From assembly GCA_022736605.1 (NCBI GenBank), contig DZDB01000037.1, positions 1-15,321 of the forward strand: a DNA stretch of 15,321 nucleotides, in the 5' to 3' direction. Position numbers and translations under genes: made by a program. Of the stretch, positions 1-6,032 are shown one piece after another. The number at the start of each line of letters is the position of its first letter. The stretch's first letter is position 1. The stretch comes from Sideroxydans lithotrophicus (GTDB lineage Bacteria > Pseudomonadota > Gammaproteobacteria > Burkholderiales > Sulfuriferulaceae). A model generated the notes under the pieces. It made no database searches. It was not told the origin of the DNA and saw nothing but the letters and a program-made list of their open reading frames with translations.

Positions 1-449
1 ACTATCGGACCGGGATTAGCGCAGAAACCATCCCATTCAGCCGAGGCTTTTTCGGCATGGTCGATATGACAGATGGAATGGGTAAAACCTTGCGGACCGA
101 GGCCGGGCACTTCGTCGAAAGCGAGCTTGGGTCCGGTGGCGATTACCAGATAGTCATAATCAATGTTGCGGCCATCCATCAGTTCAACCTGGTTTTTGTC
201 CGGGTGAACGCGTTTGGCACCGCAATGGATGAAGTCGATGTTCTTTTTCTTGAGGTAGGGTGCAAGGGGGAAGGCGATGTCATCGCGGGTACGCCATTTC
301 ACACCTACCCAGGGATTGGACGGCACGAAGTGAAAAATGTCGGTGTTGGAAATGACGGTAACGGTGTCTTCCTTGCGCGCAGCTTCACGCATTTCGTAGG
401 CCATGGGCATGCCGCCGATGCCTGCGCCGATGATGACGATATTTGCCAT
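1..449 (-). CDS. sqr: Sulfide:quinone oxidoreductase (SQR), N-terminal part, cut by window edge
   Basis: The gene runs off the left edge; 149 complete codons are visible from the ATG at 449. SQR is a membrane-associated flavoprotein that oxidises sulfide to sulfane sulfur and passes electrons to quinone. The N-terminus begins MANIVIIGAGIGGMP, an FAD-binding Rossmann motif (GxGxxG, residues 8-13). The block FVPSNPWVGVKWR (41-53) and the second nucleotide-binding strand LVIATGPKLAF (101-111) closely match what I recall of the Acidithiobacillus ferrooxidans enzyme. The SIC motif puts a cysteine at residue 127, matching the first of the three redox cysteines of that protein (Cys128); the other two lie beyond the edge. 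A GGAG ribosome site stands 8 bases before the ATG. The gene is divergent from a FisR-like activator and has a sigma-54 promoter, so sulfide- or polysulfide-induced expression is inferred. A related flavocytochrome or NDH-2 enzyme is possible but less likely. Confidence 0.85.
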   Translation of the reverse strand, partial: MANIVIIGAGIGGMPMAYEMREAARKEDTVTVISNTDIFHFVPSNPWVGVKWRTRDDIAFPLAPYLKKKNIDFIHCGAKRVHPDKNQVELMDGRNIDYDYLVIATGPKLAFDEVPGLGPQGFTHSICHIDHAEKASAEWDGFCANPGPI

Positions 450-531
450 GAGGTTTTCTCCAAGAGTATTTCGATAAAAGTGATTCAGTACTTATGGTGT
501 GTCATGTACTGTTATGTCCCTAAGTCGTTAT

Positions 532-548
532 AGCAAATCTTATGCCGA
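532..548 (-). promoter_or_regulatory. Sigma-54 (-24/-12) promoter for the SQR gene
   Basis: Read on the minus strand from 548 to 532 the sequence is TCGGCATAAGATTTGCT. It has the invariant GG (546-545) and GC (534-533) with exactly 10 bases between them, and a TTGC -12 element. The -24 element is CGGCAT against the consensus TGGCAC, so it is good but not perfect. Transcription would start near 522, leaving a leader of about 72 bases before the SQR ATG. The divergent activator has a sigma-54 interaction domain, which supports the call. Confidence 0.7.
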
Positions 549-553
549 TTTTA

Positions 554-566
554 TAAGCCATTGATT
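554..566 (-). promoter_or_regulatory. Probable IHF binding site
   Basis: On the minus strand 566-554 reads AATCAATGGCTTA, a full match to the IHF consensus WATCAANNNNTTR. It lies just upstream of the sigma-54 promoter (532-548) and between that promoter and the palindrome at 650-661. IHF commonly bends DNA at this position so that an enhancer-bound activator can touch sigma-54 RNA polymerase. Chance matches to this consensus occur, so position is the main support. Confidence 0.55.
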
Positions 567-649
567 GCATATGATTGAGGAAAAATTCCATATCAATTTC
601 AGCTTTATTTTCCTGCCAAATCAACTAATCAGAGCTGACTTGGGCTATT

Positions 650-661
650 CTGTCATGACAG
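650..661. promoter_or_regulatory. 12-bp perfect palindrome, candidate activator-binding enhancer
   Basis: CTGTCATGACAG is a perfect inverted repeat. A further half-site, TTGACAG, follows at 663-669. The centre is about 133 bases upstream of the predicted SQR transcription start, a typical distance for a bacterial enhancer-binding protein. It also lies just before the start of the activator gene, so bound activator could affect its own transcription. A partial copy, TGTCATG, occurs at 500-506. Assignment as the FisR-like operator is inference. Confidence 0.5.
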
Positions 662-680
662 TTTGACAGAGAACATGCGA

Positions 681-2045
681 ATGAATTCCACGTTGGCGCC
701 TGAATTGCAGTCATTAATCGATGTGCAGGAAAACCCATTTGTGCTGATCGACGAACACTATCGCATTGTCGCCGCCAACCGCGCATATTGCGCTAATTAC
801 GGTATGGACCAACAGGAAGTAGTGGGCAAAACCTGTCATGAGGTATCGCATCGCTCTGCAGTACCATGCCACCAGAACGGCGAGGATTGCCCCCACCAGG
901 CGGTGTTTCAGACTGGCCAGTCACATGAGGTGATCCATACCCACTTTGATCGCCATAACCGACCTGAATACGCGCGCATCAAAGGCCATCCAATTCAAGG
1001 TAAAGGTACGCAGCGCTATCTTGGTGAGGCGATTTATCATATTGCCAATTCGGATGAACTGGACTGCGATGACATGCGCATGGTGGGAAAATCACCCGCC
1101 TTTCTGGCGTGTCTCGACCACCTGACGCGTGCGGCAGAATCCGAGGCACCCATTCTATTGCTGGGTGAAAGCGGCGTCGGCAAGGAGCTGGCAGCGCAAT
1201 ATATCCATCGGCGCTCGATTCGCGCCAACAAGCCGTTTATCGCAGTCAACTGCGCATCAATCACGGAAACGCTGTTTGAAGACGAGCTGTTCGGTCACGA
1301 ACGCGGTGCTTTTACCGGCTGCATCGGGCGCAAACAGGGGCTATTCGAACTGGCCGATGGTGGCACGCTGTTTCTGGATGAAGCAGGAGAAATTCCGCCC
1401 ACAATGCAGGCGAAATTGTTGCGTGTGCTGGAAAGCGGCGAATTTCGACGCCTGGGCGGCACAGACACGTTGCGTGCCGATGTGCGGCTGGTATCGGCAA
1501 CCAACCGTGATTTGCTGGAAATGGCCGAGGAGAATCACTTTCGACTTGATTTGTACTACCGTATCGCGGGCATTGACCTGCGCTTGCCGAATCTGCAGGA
1601 GCGCCGCAGTGACATTCCTGCGCTGGCTGAAACCATGCTTAAACGCATCACGCAAACCGGTGCGCCGCGCTGCAAACTGACCGATGAAGCGATGGAAAAA
1701 CTCGTTGCCCATCATTTCCCCGGCAATGTGCGTGAATTACGCAATATTCTGCTCAAGGCGGTGGCGATGAGCAGCCACGGCATTATCAGTGCCTCGCACA
1801 TCCATCTGGGCGGCAATGCGCCACTGCAGAGCCACACCCACACGCATGAGATTGACCGGCGTACGCCCCCTTCCCCAAGTGCGGCGCCCCCCGCACCAAA
1901 AGGTGAATCCATGGCAGAACTGGAAGCGCGGCACATTACTGACTTGCTGGTTCAGAATCAGGGCCATCGGCGCAAAGTGGCAGACGTGCTAGGTATCAGT
2001 GAACGTACCTTGTATCGAAAGCTGAAAGTCTATGGTTTGGCATGA
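681..2045 (+). CDS. fisR: FisR-like sigma-54-dependent activator (PAS, AAA+, Fis HTH)
   Basis: Predicted activator of sulfide oxidation genes, 454 aa from the ATG at 681. That start has a GAG ribosome site at 669-671 with 9-base spacing; the ATG at 675 and TTG at 663 are alternatives. Domains in order: PAS-like sensor (about 15-115), AAA+ sigma-54 interaction domain (about 130-360), a proline-rich linker with a SHTHTHE stretch, and a Fis-type helix-turn-helix (about 410-454). Walker A is GESGVGKE (162-169); Walker B ends in DE (233-234); arginines in FRLDLYYR (288, 294) fit the finger positions. The sensor has cysteines 52, 63 and 70, the same 11- and 7-residue spacing as Cys53/64/71 that I recall for the sulfane-sulfur sensor FisR of Cupriavidus. 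The loop that contacts sigma-54 reads GAFTGC rather than GAFTGA. The gene is divergent from SQR, so polysulfide-responsive control of SQR is inferred. Confidence 0.85.
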   Translation: MNSTLAPELQSLIDVQENPFVLIDEHYRIVAANRAYCANYGMDQQEVVGKTCHEVSHRSAVPCHQNGEDCPHQAVFQTGQSHEVIHTHFDRHNRPEYARIKGHPIQGKGTQRYLGEAIYHIANSDELDCDDMRMVGKSPAFLACLDHLTRAAESEAPILLLGESGVGKELAAQYIHRRSIRANKPFIAVNCASITETLFEDELFGHERGAFTGCIGRKQGLFELADGGTLFLDEAGEIPPTMQAKLLRVLESGEFRRLGGTDTLRADVRLVSATNRDLLEMAEENHFRLDLYYRIAGIDLRLPNLQERRSDIPALAETMLKRITQTGAPRCKLTDEAMEKLVAHHFPGNVRELRNILLKAVAMSSHGIISASHIHLGGNAPLQSHTHTHEIDRRTPPSPSAAPPAPKGESMAELEARHITDLLVQNQGHRRKVADVLGISERTLYRKLKVYGLA

Positions 2046-3248
2046 TTACCAGCTGGTTTCGCGCTCCGCCGTGGCTGAGATTTTGTGAATCGACAGATCA
2101 GCGCCGCTGAATTCGTCTTCCTGGCTCATGCGGATACCAATCGTCCATTTGAGTACGCCGTAGACGATAAAGCCGCCGACCAGCGCGATCAGTATCGCCA
2201 GCAGCGTACCCAACAACTGCGGCATGAACGCCACACCACCGAGACCACCCAGGCTTTTCAGGCCGAAAATGCCCGCCGCCAGGCCACCCCAGGTGCCGCA
2301 CAAGCCATGTAACGGCCAGACACCCAACACGTCATCAATTTTCCATTTGTTTTGGGTGACGGTGAACATCCACACAAACAAGGCACCCGCAATGGCTCCA
2401 GTTGCCAGCGCACCGACCGGATGCATCAGGTCCGATCCCGCACACACGGCCACCAGCCCTGCCAAAGGGCCGTTGTGAATAAAGCCTGGATCGTTGCGAC
2501 CAACCAGCAGCGCGGCCAGTGTGCCCCCAACCATCGCCATGAGCGAATTGACGGCGACCAGACCGGAAATTTTGTCGATCGTCTGGGCGGACATTACATT
2601 GAAACCAAACCAGCCCACCACGAGTATCCATGCGCCTAATGCCAGAAACGGGATACTCGACGGCGGGTGTGCGGCGATTTCACCATTTTTACGATAGCGC
2701 CCATGACGCGCGCCCAGCAGCAATACCGCAGTCAATGCGATCCAGCCGCCCATGGCATGCACGACCACTGAACCCGCAAAGTCATGAAATGGCGCGCCGA
2801 AATTGGCTTGTAGCCAGTCTTGCAGGCCAAAATGATTGTTCCACGCGATGCCCTCAAAGAATGGGTATACAAACCCCACCAGCACGAAGGTGGCGATGAG
2901 TTGCGGGTTGAATTTAGCGCGTTCGGCAATGCCGCCCGAGACAATCGCCGGAATGGCTGCAGCAAATGTCAGCAAGAAAAAGAATTTGACCAGCTCATGA
3001 CCATTTTTGGCCATTAAAGCTTCGGCACCGCTGAAAAAATTCACACCATACGCAATGCTGTACCCGATAAAAAAATAAGCAATGCTCGAGATACTGAAAT
3101 CGGTCAATATCTTGACCAGCGCGTTGACCTGGTTTTTTTTGCGTACGGTTCCCAGTTCGAGAAAGGCAAATCCGGCATGCATGGCCAACACCATGATGGC
3201 GCCAAGCAAAATAAACAAAACATCGCTGCCATCTTTTAACGTATCCAT
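2046..3248 (-). CDS. amt: Ammonium transporter (Amt family)
   Basis: Inner-membrane ammonium channel of 400 aa with about eleven hydrophobic segments. The family's key residues are visible: Asp156 in HDFAGS, the pore histidines His164 (VVVHAMGG) and His314 (WPLHGLCG), and the aromatic gate in GWFGFN (213-217). The protein begins directly with a membrane segment after about ten residues, so a cleaved signal peptide is unlikely. The VVVHAMGG variant differs from the classic E. coli AmtB motif and resembles the Amt branch with HSVGG-type signatures. A GGAG ribosome site lies 5 bases before the ATG. No glnK (PII) gene is adjacent, unlike the usual glnK-amtB pair, so any PII control must come from elsewhere. 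The gene is converged on by fisR, with stop codons abutting. An Rh-type or sensory Amt is a less likely alternative. Confidence 0.92.
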   Translation of the reverse strand: MDTLKDGSDVLFILLGAIMVLAMHAGFAFLELGTVRKKNQVNALVKILTDFSISSIAYFFIGYSIAYGVNFFSGAEALMAKNGHELVKFFFLLTFAAAIPAIVSGGIAERAKFNPQLIATFVLVGFVYPFFEGIAWNNHFGLQDWLQANFGAPFHDFAGSVVVHAMGGWIALTAVLLLGARHGRYRKNGEIAAHPPSSIPFLALGAWILVVGWFGFNVMSAQTIDKISGLVAVNSLMAMVGGTLAALLVGRNDPGFIHNGPLAGLVAVCAGSDLMHPVGALATGAIAGALFVWMFTVTQNKWKIDDVLGVWPLHGLCGTWGGLAAGIFGLKSLGGLGGVAFMPQLLGTLLAILIALVGGFIVYGVLKWTIGIRMSQEDEFSGADLSIHKISATAERETSW

Positions 3249-3375
3249 ATCAGCTCCGAACGAAAGGCGTTATATAAGCAATTTTTGTTCTTAAAATTAA
3301 TATTTATAATAAACAATATGTTAAGTATTTATACAGCTAACATAACTCAACAAACGCACTATATTTGAGCATTTA
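3249..3375 (-). promoter_or_regulatory. AT-rich upstream region of the ammonium transporter gene
   Basis: This stretch between the operon terminators and the amt start is strikingly AT-rich compared with its surroundings and must hold the amt promoter. Several TATAAA/TATTAT-like hexamers exist on the minus strand, but none has a well-spaced -35 partner that I would defend. I found no GG-N10-GC sigma-54 element facing amt. No small gene is evident. Confidence 0.4.
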
Positions 3376-3400
3376 TAAAAACACTGCACTTTTTAAGTGC
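3376..3400 (-). terminator. Second, weaker terminator-like hairpin of the his-tat operon
   Basis: GCACTT (3386-3391) and AAGTGC (3395-3400) form a 6-bp stem with a 3-base loop. On the minus strand it is followed, after four bases, by a run of five T. It lies immediately downstream of the stronger terminator at 3401-3434 and would catch read-through towards amt. Confidence 0.45.
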
Positions 3401-3434
3401 AAAAAAAATGGCCTTTCAAATGCATTGAAAGGCC
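3401..3434 (-). terminator. Intrinsic terminator of the his-tat operon
   Basis: GGCCTTTCAA (3410-3419) and TTGAAAGGCC (3425-3434) form a perfect 10-bp stem with a 5-base loop. Read on the minus strand the stem is followed by one A and then eight T (3408-3401), the standard rho-independent pattern. It lies 60 bases past the tatC stop codon. Confidence 0.92.
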
Positions 3435-3494
3435 GATATTTCAATCTGCGCCGCTCTATTGGCGGTCATGATCGAACGCTAAACGTGGATTCAG

Positions 3495-4313
3495 CTATTT
3501 TTCATCGCGGCGCTTACCACCGGCATTGTCCAGCTCCTGCTCCATTTCAGCGTCCGTCATCGGCCTGTAAGCATCCTCCGCGACAGGTTTGGCTGGTCTG
3601 GAAATCAGTGCAGCAACGATAATGCCGAGCTCGTAGAGTAGCCACAGCGGTACTGCCAGCATGGTTTGCGAAACCACGTCTGGCGGCGTGAATATCGCGC
3701 CAATCACGAAAGCGCCCACCACTACGTAGGGGCGGACTTCACGCAACTTGGCTACGCTCACCAAGCCGGTTTTGACCAGCAGAATAACAACGATGGGTAC
3801 TTCAAATGTAATACCAAATGCCAGGAACATGGTCAGCACAAAATCCAGATATTTGCTGATATCGGTCATCACTGCGACGCCAACCGGCGCCACCCCTGCG
3901 ATGAAGCCGAATACCACTGGAAACACCATGAAATAGGCAAACGACATGCCACAAAAAAACAGGATGACACTGGCAGCAATCAATGGCACACCAAGACGCT
4001 TTTCATGGCGATACAGACCGGGCGCAATGAACGCCCATATCTGATACAGAATATACGGTAGCGCAATCAGAAAGGCGGCCATCATGGTGACCTTGATGGG
4101 CACGAAGAATGGCGCAGTTACCTCTGTGGCAATCAACTGTCCGCCCTTCGGCAAGGCGCGCAACAGTGGCCGCGCCAGCAAGGTATACAGATCATTTGCC
4201 CAATGGAACAAACCTAAAAACACCACAATAACCGCGATAACCGAGCGCAACAGGCGGTCACGTAACTCGATCAGATGAGAGATGAAAGTGTCCTGCGAAT
4301 CGGGTTGGCTCAT
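3495..4313 (-). CDS. tatC: Sec-independent protein translocase TatC
   Basis: Core membrane subunit of the twin-arginine translocase, which recognises the RR signal peptides of folded, often cofactor-loaded exported proteins. It has 272 aa and six hydrophobic segments, close to the family's usual length. The N-terminal HLIELRDRLLR motif and the cytoplasmic-loop APGLYRHEKR motif, with the glutamate matching E. coli Glu103, are signal-peptide contact regions. The C-terminal tail is charged and hydrophilic. The start codon overlaps the tatB stop as ATGA, so coupled translation is likely. It is the last gene of the his-hinT-tat operon, and a strong terminator follows. Confidence 0.97.
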   Translation of the reverse strand: MSQPDSQDTFISHLIELRDRLLRSVIAVIVVFLGLFHWANDLYTLLARPLLRALPKGGQLIATEVTAPFFVPIKVTMMAAFLIALPYILYQIWAFIAPGLYRHEKRLGVPLIAASVILFFCGMSFAYFMVFPVVFGFIAGVAPVGVAVMTDISKYLDFVLTMFLAFGITFEVPIVVILLVKTGLVSVAKLREVRPYVVVGAFVIGAIFTPPDVVSQTMLAVPLWLLYELGIIVAALISRPAKPVAEDAYRPMTDAEMEQELDNAGGKRRDEK

Positions 4314-4732
4314 GCGTGAGGTTTGATGGATTCTGGTGGAGCATGAACAACGGGCGCATCAAGCGGCAGTTCAGCTTGCGGGGATTCGTAGGTGTCGACT
4401 GCGGATAGCGTGTCAGCCTGTCCCGTGGTTTCAGTCGTGTGTAATCGTTCAGAAGTTGTCATTGACTGCATGACACGCTCAGTGCTGCTGATTTCTTCAG
4501 CAATCCTGTTTTCGGTATCGTGCAGGCTTTGCTGGAACTGCTGACCGGTTTTTTTCAGTTCTTCAAGTTCCAGCTCCCGGCTGATATCAGACTTCACCGT
4601 CGCCGCGTAGCGCTGCGCCCTACCGAGCAGATGCCCTACGGTACGCGCCACCTTGGGCAGCCGCTCCGGTCCGATCACAATCAGCGCAACGACGCCGATC
4701 ACAGCCAGCTCTGAAAAACCGATATCAAACAT
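4310..4732 (-). CDS. tatB: Sec-independent protein translocase TatB
   Basis: TatB forms the signal-peptide receptor complex with TatC. The 140-aa protein has one N-terminal membrane helix (about residues 6-21), then the family motif GPERLPKVART, an amphipathic helix, a charged coiled-coil-like stretch (about 48-90) and a low-complexity acidic and proline-containing tail. This is the usual TatB plan and length for betaproteobacteria. Its stop overlaps the tatC start (ATGA), and the tatA stop lies 23 bases upstream of its ATG. The ribosome site is weak. The GPERLP motif and the tail separate it from TatA. Confidence 0.95.
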   Translation of the reverse strand: MFDIGFSELAVIGVVALIVIGPERLPKVARTVGHLLGRAQRYAATVKSDISRELELEELKKTGQQFQQSLHDTENRIAEEISSTERVMQSMTTSERLHTTETTGQADTLSAVDTYESPQAELPLDAPVVHAPPESIKPHA

Positions 4733-4755
4733 GGTACAAAGTTATCCGGGCCAGA

Positions 4756-4968
4756 TCAGACCTTGGATTTTTCTTTAATTTCGCCTTCGATGGTCTGGCC
4801 GGTACCAGTGCCTTCAACCTTGCCCTGTTCGCCTTCTTTCATCGCATCTTTAAAACTTTTGACCGCACCGCCAACGTCGCTGCCAACGTTACGCAATTTT
4901 TTCGTACCAAACACGACCACCACGATTGCCAGAACGATAAGCCAATGCCAAATGCTGAAACTGCCCAT
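4756..4968 (-). CDS. tatA: Sec-independent protein translocase TatA
   Basis: Pore-forming subunit of the Tat exporter, 70 aa. The start at 4968 is set by a strong AAGGAG ribosome site about 8 bases upstream; the reading frame stays open further upstream, but only by running over the hinT gene. It has a short N-terminal membrane helix beginning MGSFSIWHW, followed by the FGTKKLR hinge and an amphipathic helix with DVGGAVKSFKDAM, all typical of TatA. The tail is short, acidic and basic. It follows hinT by 16 bases and precedes tatB. Confidence 0.95.
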   Translation of the reverse strand: MGSFSIWHWLIVLAIVVVVFGTKKLRNVGSDVGGAVKSFKDAMKEGEQGKVEGTGTGQTIEGEIKEKSKV

Positions 4969-4984
4969 GATTATGTCTCCTTGA

Positions 4985-5323
4985 TTAAAGATGTGTCGGC
5001 AACGTGCCGCCACCAAAAACGTGCAGGTGCAGATGAAATACCAACTGCCCTCCACCCCGACCGGTATTGATCGTGGTACGAAACCCATTGTCCAACCCAT
5101 GCTCGCGTGCCAGTCTGGGTGCAAGCAACAACATTCTGCCCAGCATGCCTTCGTCGTTCGCTTGGCACTCGACCAATGAAACGATATGGCGCTTGGGAAT
5201 AATCAGCAAATGCACCGGGGCTACCGGATGAATGTCGTGAAATGCGAGCAGCTCCTCATCCTCGTAGACTTTCTTGCCAGGTAATTCACCCGCCACAATC
5301 TTGCAAAAAATGCACTCGCTCAT
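4985..5323 (-). CDS. hinT: HIT-family nucleotide hydrolase (HinT-like)
   Basis: Small cytoplasmic purine-nucleoside phosphoramidase-type protein of the histidine-triad superfamily, 112 aa. The signature FHLHLHVFGG gives the catalytic triad His97, His99 and His101. The opening CIFCKIVAGELPGKKVYED is the usual HinT start, with Cys4 and Cys7 forming a possible zinc pair. HinT proteins hydrolyse adenosine phosphoramidates, aminoacyl-adenylates and related compounds; the natural substrate is not settled. Its ATG overlaps the hisE stop (ATGA), and tatA follows. The hisE-hinT-tatA order is common in betaproteobacteria, but I know of no proven functional link to histidine synthesis. Confidence 0.93.
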   Translation of the reverse strand: MSECIFCKIVAGELPGKKVYEDEELLAFHDIHPVAPVHLLIIPKRHIVSLVECQANDEGMLGRMLLLAPRLAREHGLDNGFRTTINTGRGGGQLVFHLHLHVFGGGTLPTHL

Positions 5324-5640
5324 GGTTGCTCTCGCGCGGCTTTTTCGGTGTGACCCGACACACCTTCGCGCCGCGCCAGTTCATTCAATACGTCCTGCGG
5401 ACCCAAGCCTTGGCTGGCCAGCAGGATCATCGTATGAAACCATAAATCGGCGGTTTCATACACGATTTTCTGCGCATCCCCGTCTTTCGCCGCCATGATG
5501 GTTTCGGCGGCTTCTTCTGCCACTTTCTTCAGCATAGCATCCAGACCCTTGGCGTACAGGCTGGCGACGTAGGATGAACCGGGTTCACCCAGTTTACGGG
5601 CTTCGAGCGTGGCAGCCAGCCGATCCAGAATGTCATTCAT
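5320..5640 (-). CDS. hisE: Phosphoribosyl-ATP pyrophosphatase HisE
   Basis: Second step of histidine synthesis: hydrolysis of phosphoribosyl-ATP to phosphoribosyl-AMP. The 106-aa all-alpha MazG-like protein begins with the family's DILDRLAATLEARK segment and carries the metal-binding EEAAETIMAAKDGD block and the ETADLWFHTMILLASQ helix. It is a stand-alone HisE, not the HisIE fusion seen in enterobacteria. Its start overlaps the hisI stop, and its stop overlaps the hinT start, both as ATGA. Confidence 0.96.
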   Translation of the reverse strand: MNDILDRLAATLEARKLGEPGSSYVASLYAKGLDAMLKKVAEEAAETIMAAKDGDAQKIVYETADLWFHTMILLASQGLGPQDVLNELARREGVSGHTEKAAREQP

Positions 5641-6032
5641 GATTTATAGATCTCAGCCGGATCTTTCAAGACAGGCTCAGTAACAACCCAATGACCATTT
5701 TCCAGTTTCTGGAAGAAACAGTCATGCCGCCCGGTATGACAAGAGATACCACCAATTTGTTCGATTTTGAGTAACAGTACGTCCTCATCACAATCCAGAC
5801 GGATTTCTTTCACTTTTTGCACATGCCCAGACTCTTCACCCTTGTGCCAGAGCTTTTTACGCGAACGCGACCAATATACTGCCTCGCCCGTCTCAACCGT
5901 ACGTTTGAGGGCTTCCCGATTCATCCACGCCACCATCAGTACATCGCCATTACTGGCGTCCTGCGCAATCGCTGGCACCAGGCCATCTTCGGTCCAGTTG
6001 ACCTTGCTCAGCCAGTTATCCGCCGCGCTCAT
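5637..6032 (-). CDS. hisI: Phosphoribosyl-AMP cyclohydrolase HisI
   Basis: Third step of histidine synthesis: opening of the adenine ring of phosphoribosyl-AMP, in the cytoplasm, with zinc. The 131-aa protein carries the family blocks LMVAWMNREAL, YWSRSRKKLWHKGE and the zinc cysteines Cys81, Cys98 and Cys105 (in LDCDED, ISCHTGRHDC). The DCDED acidic cluster fits the magnesium site. It is separate from HisE. The ATG overlaps the hisF stop and the stop overlaps the hisE start, both as ATGA, so the three genes are tightly coupled. Confidence 0.96.
   Translation of the reverse strand: MSAADNWLSKVNWTEDGLVPAIAQDASNGDVLMVAWMNREALKRTVETGEAVYWSRSRKKLWHKGEESGHVQKVKEIRLDCDEDVLLLKIEQIGGISCHTGRHDCFFQKLENGHWVVTEPVLKDPAEIYKS

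Noticed and set aside
57..533. Open plus-strand frame of 158 codons at the left edge
   Set aside because: It lies opposite the SQR coding sequence, which is clearly recognisable on the minus strand; the plus-strand translation resembles no family.
646..651. TATTCT as -10 box of the activator gene
   Set aside because: No acceptable -35 hexamer lies 16 to 18 bases upstream, so the promoter of the activator gene is left unassigned.
4969..5124. Longer form of TatA reaching back to 5124
   Set aside because: The extra residues would overlap the hinT gene in another frame, while a strong AAGGAG site and the conserved TatA N-terminus set the start at 4968.
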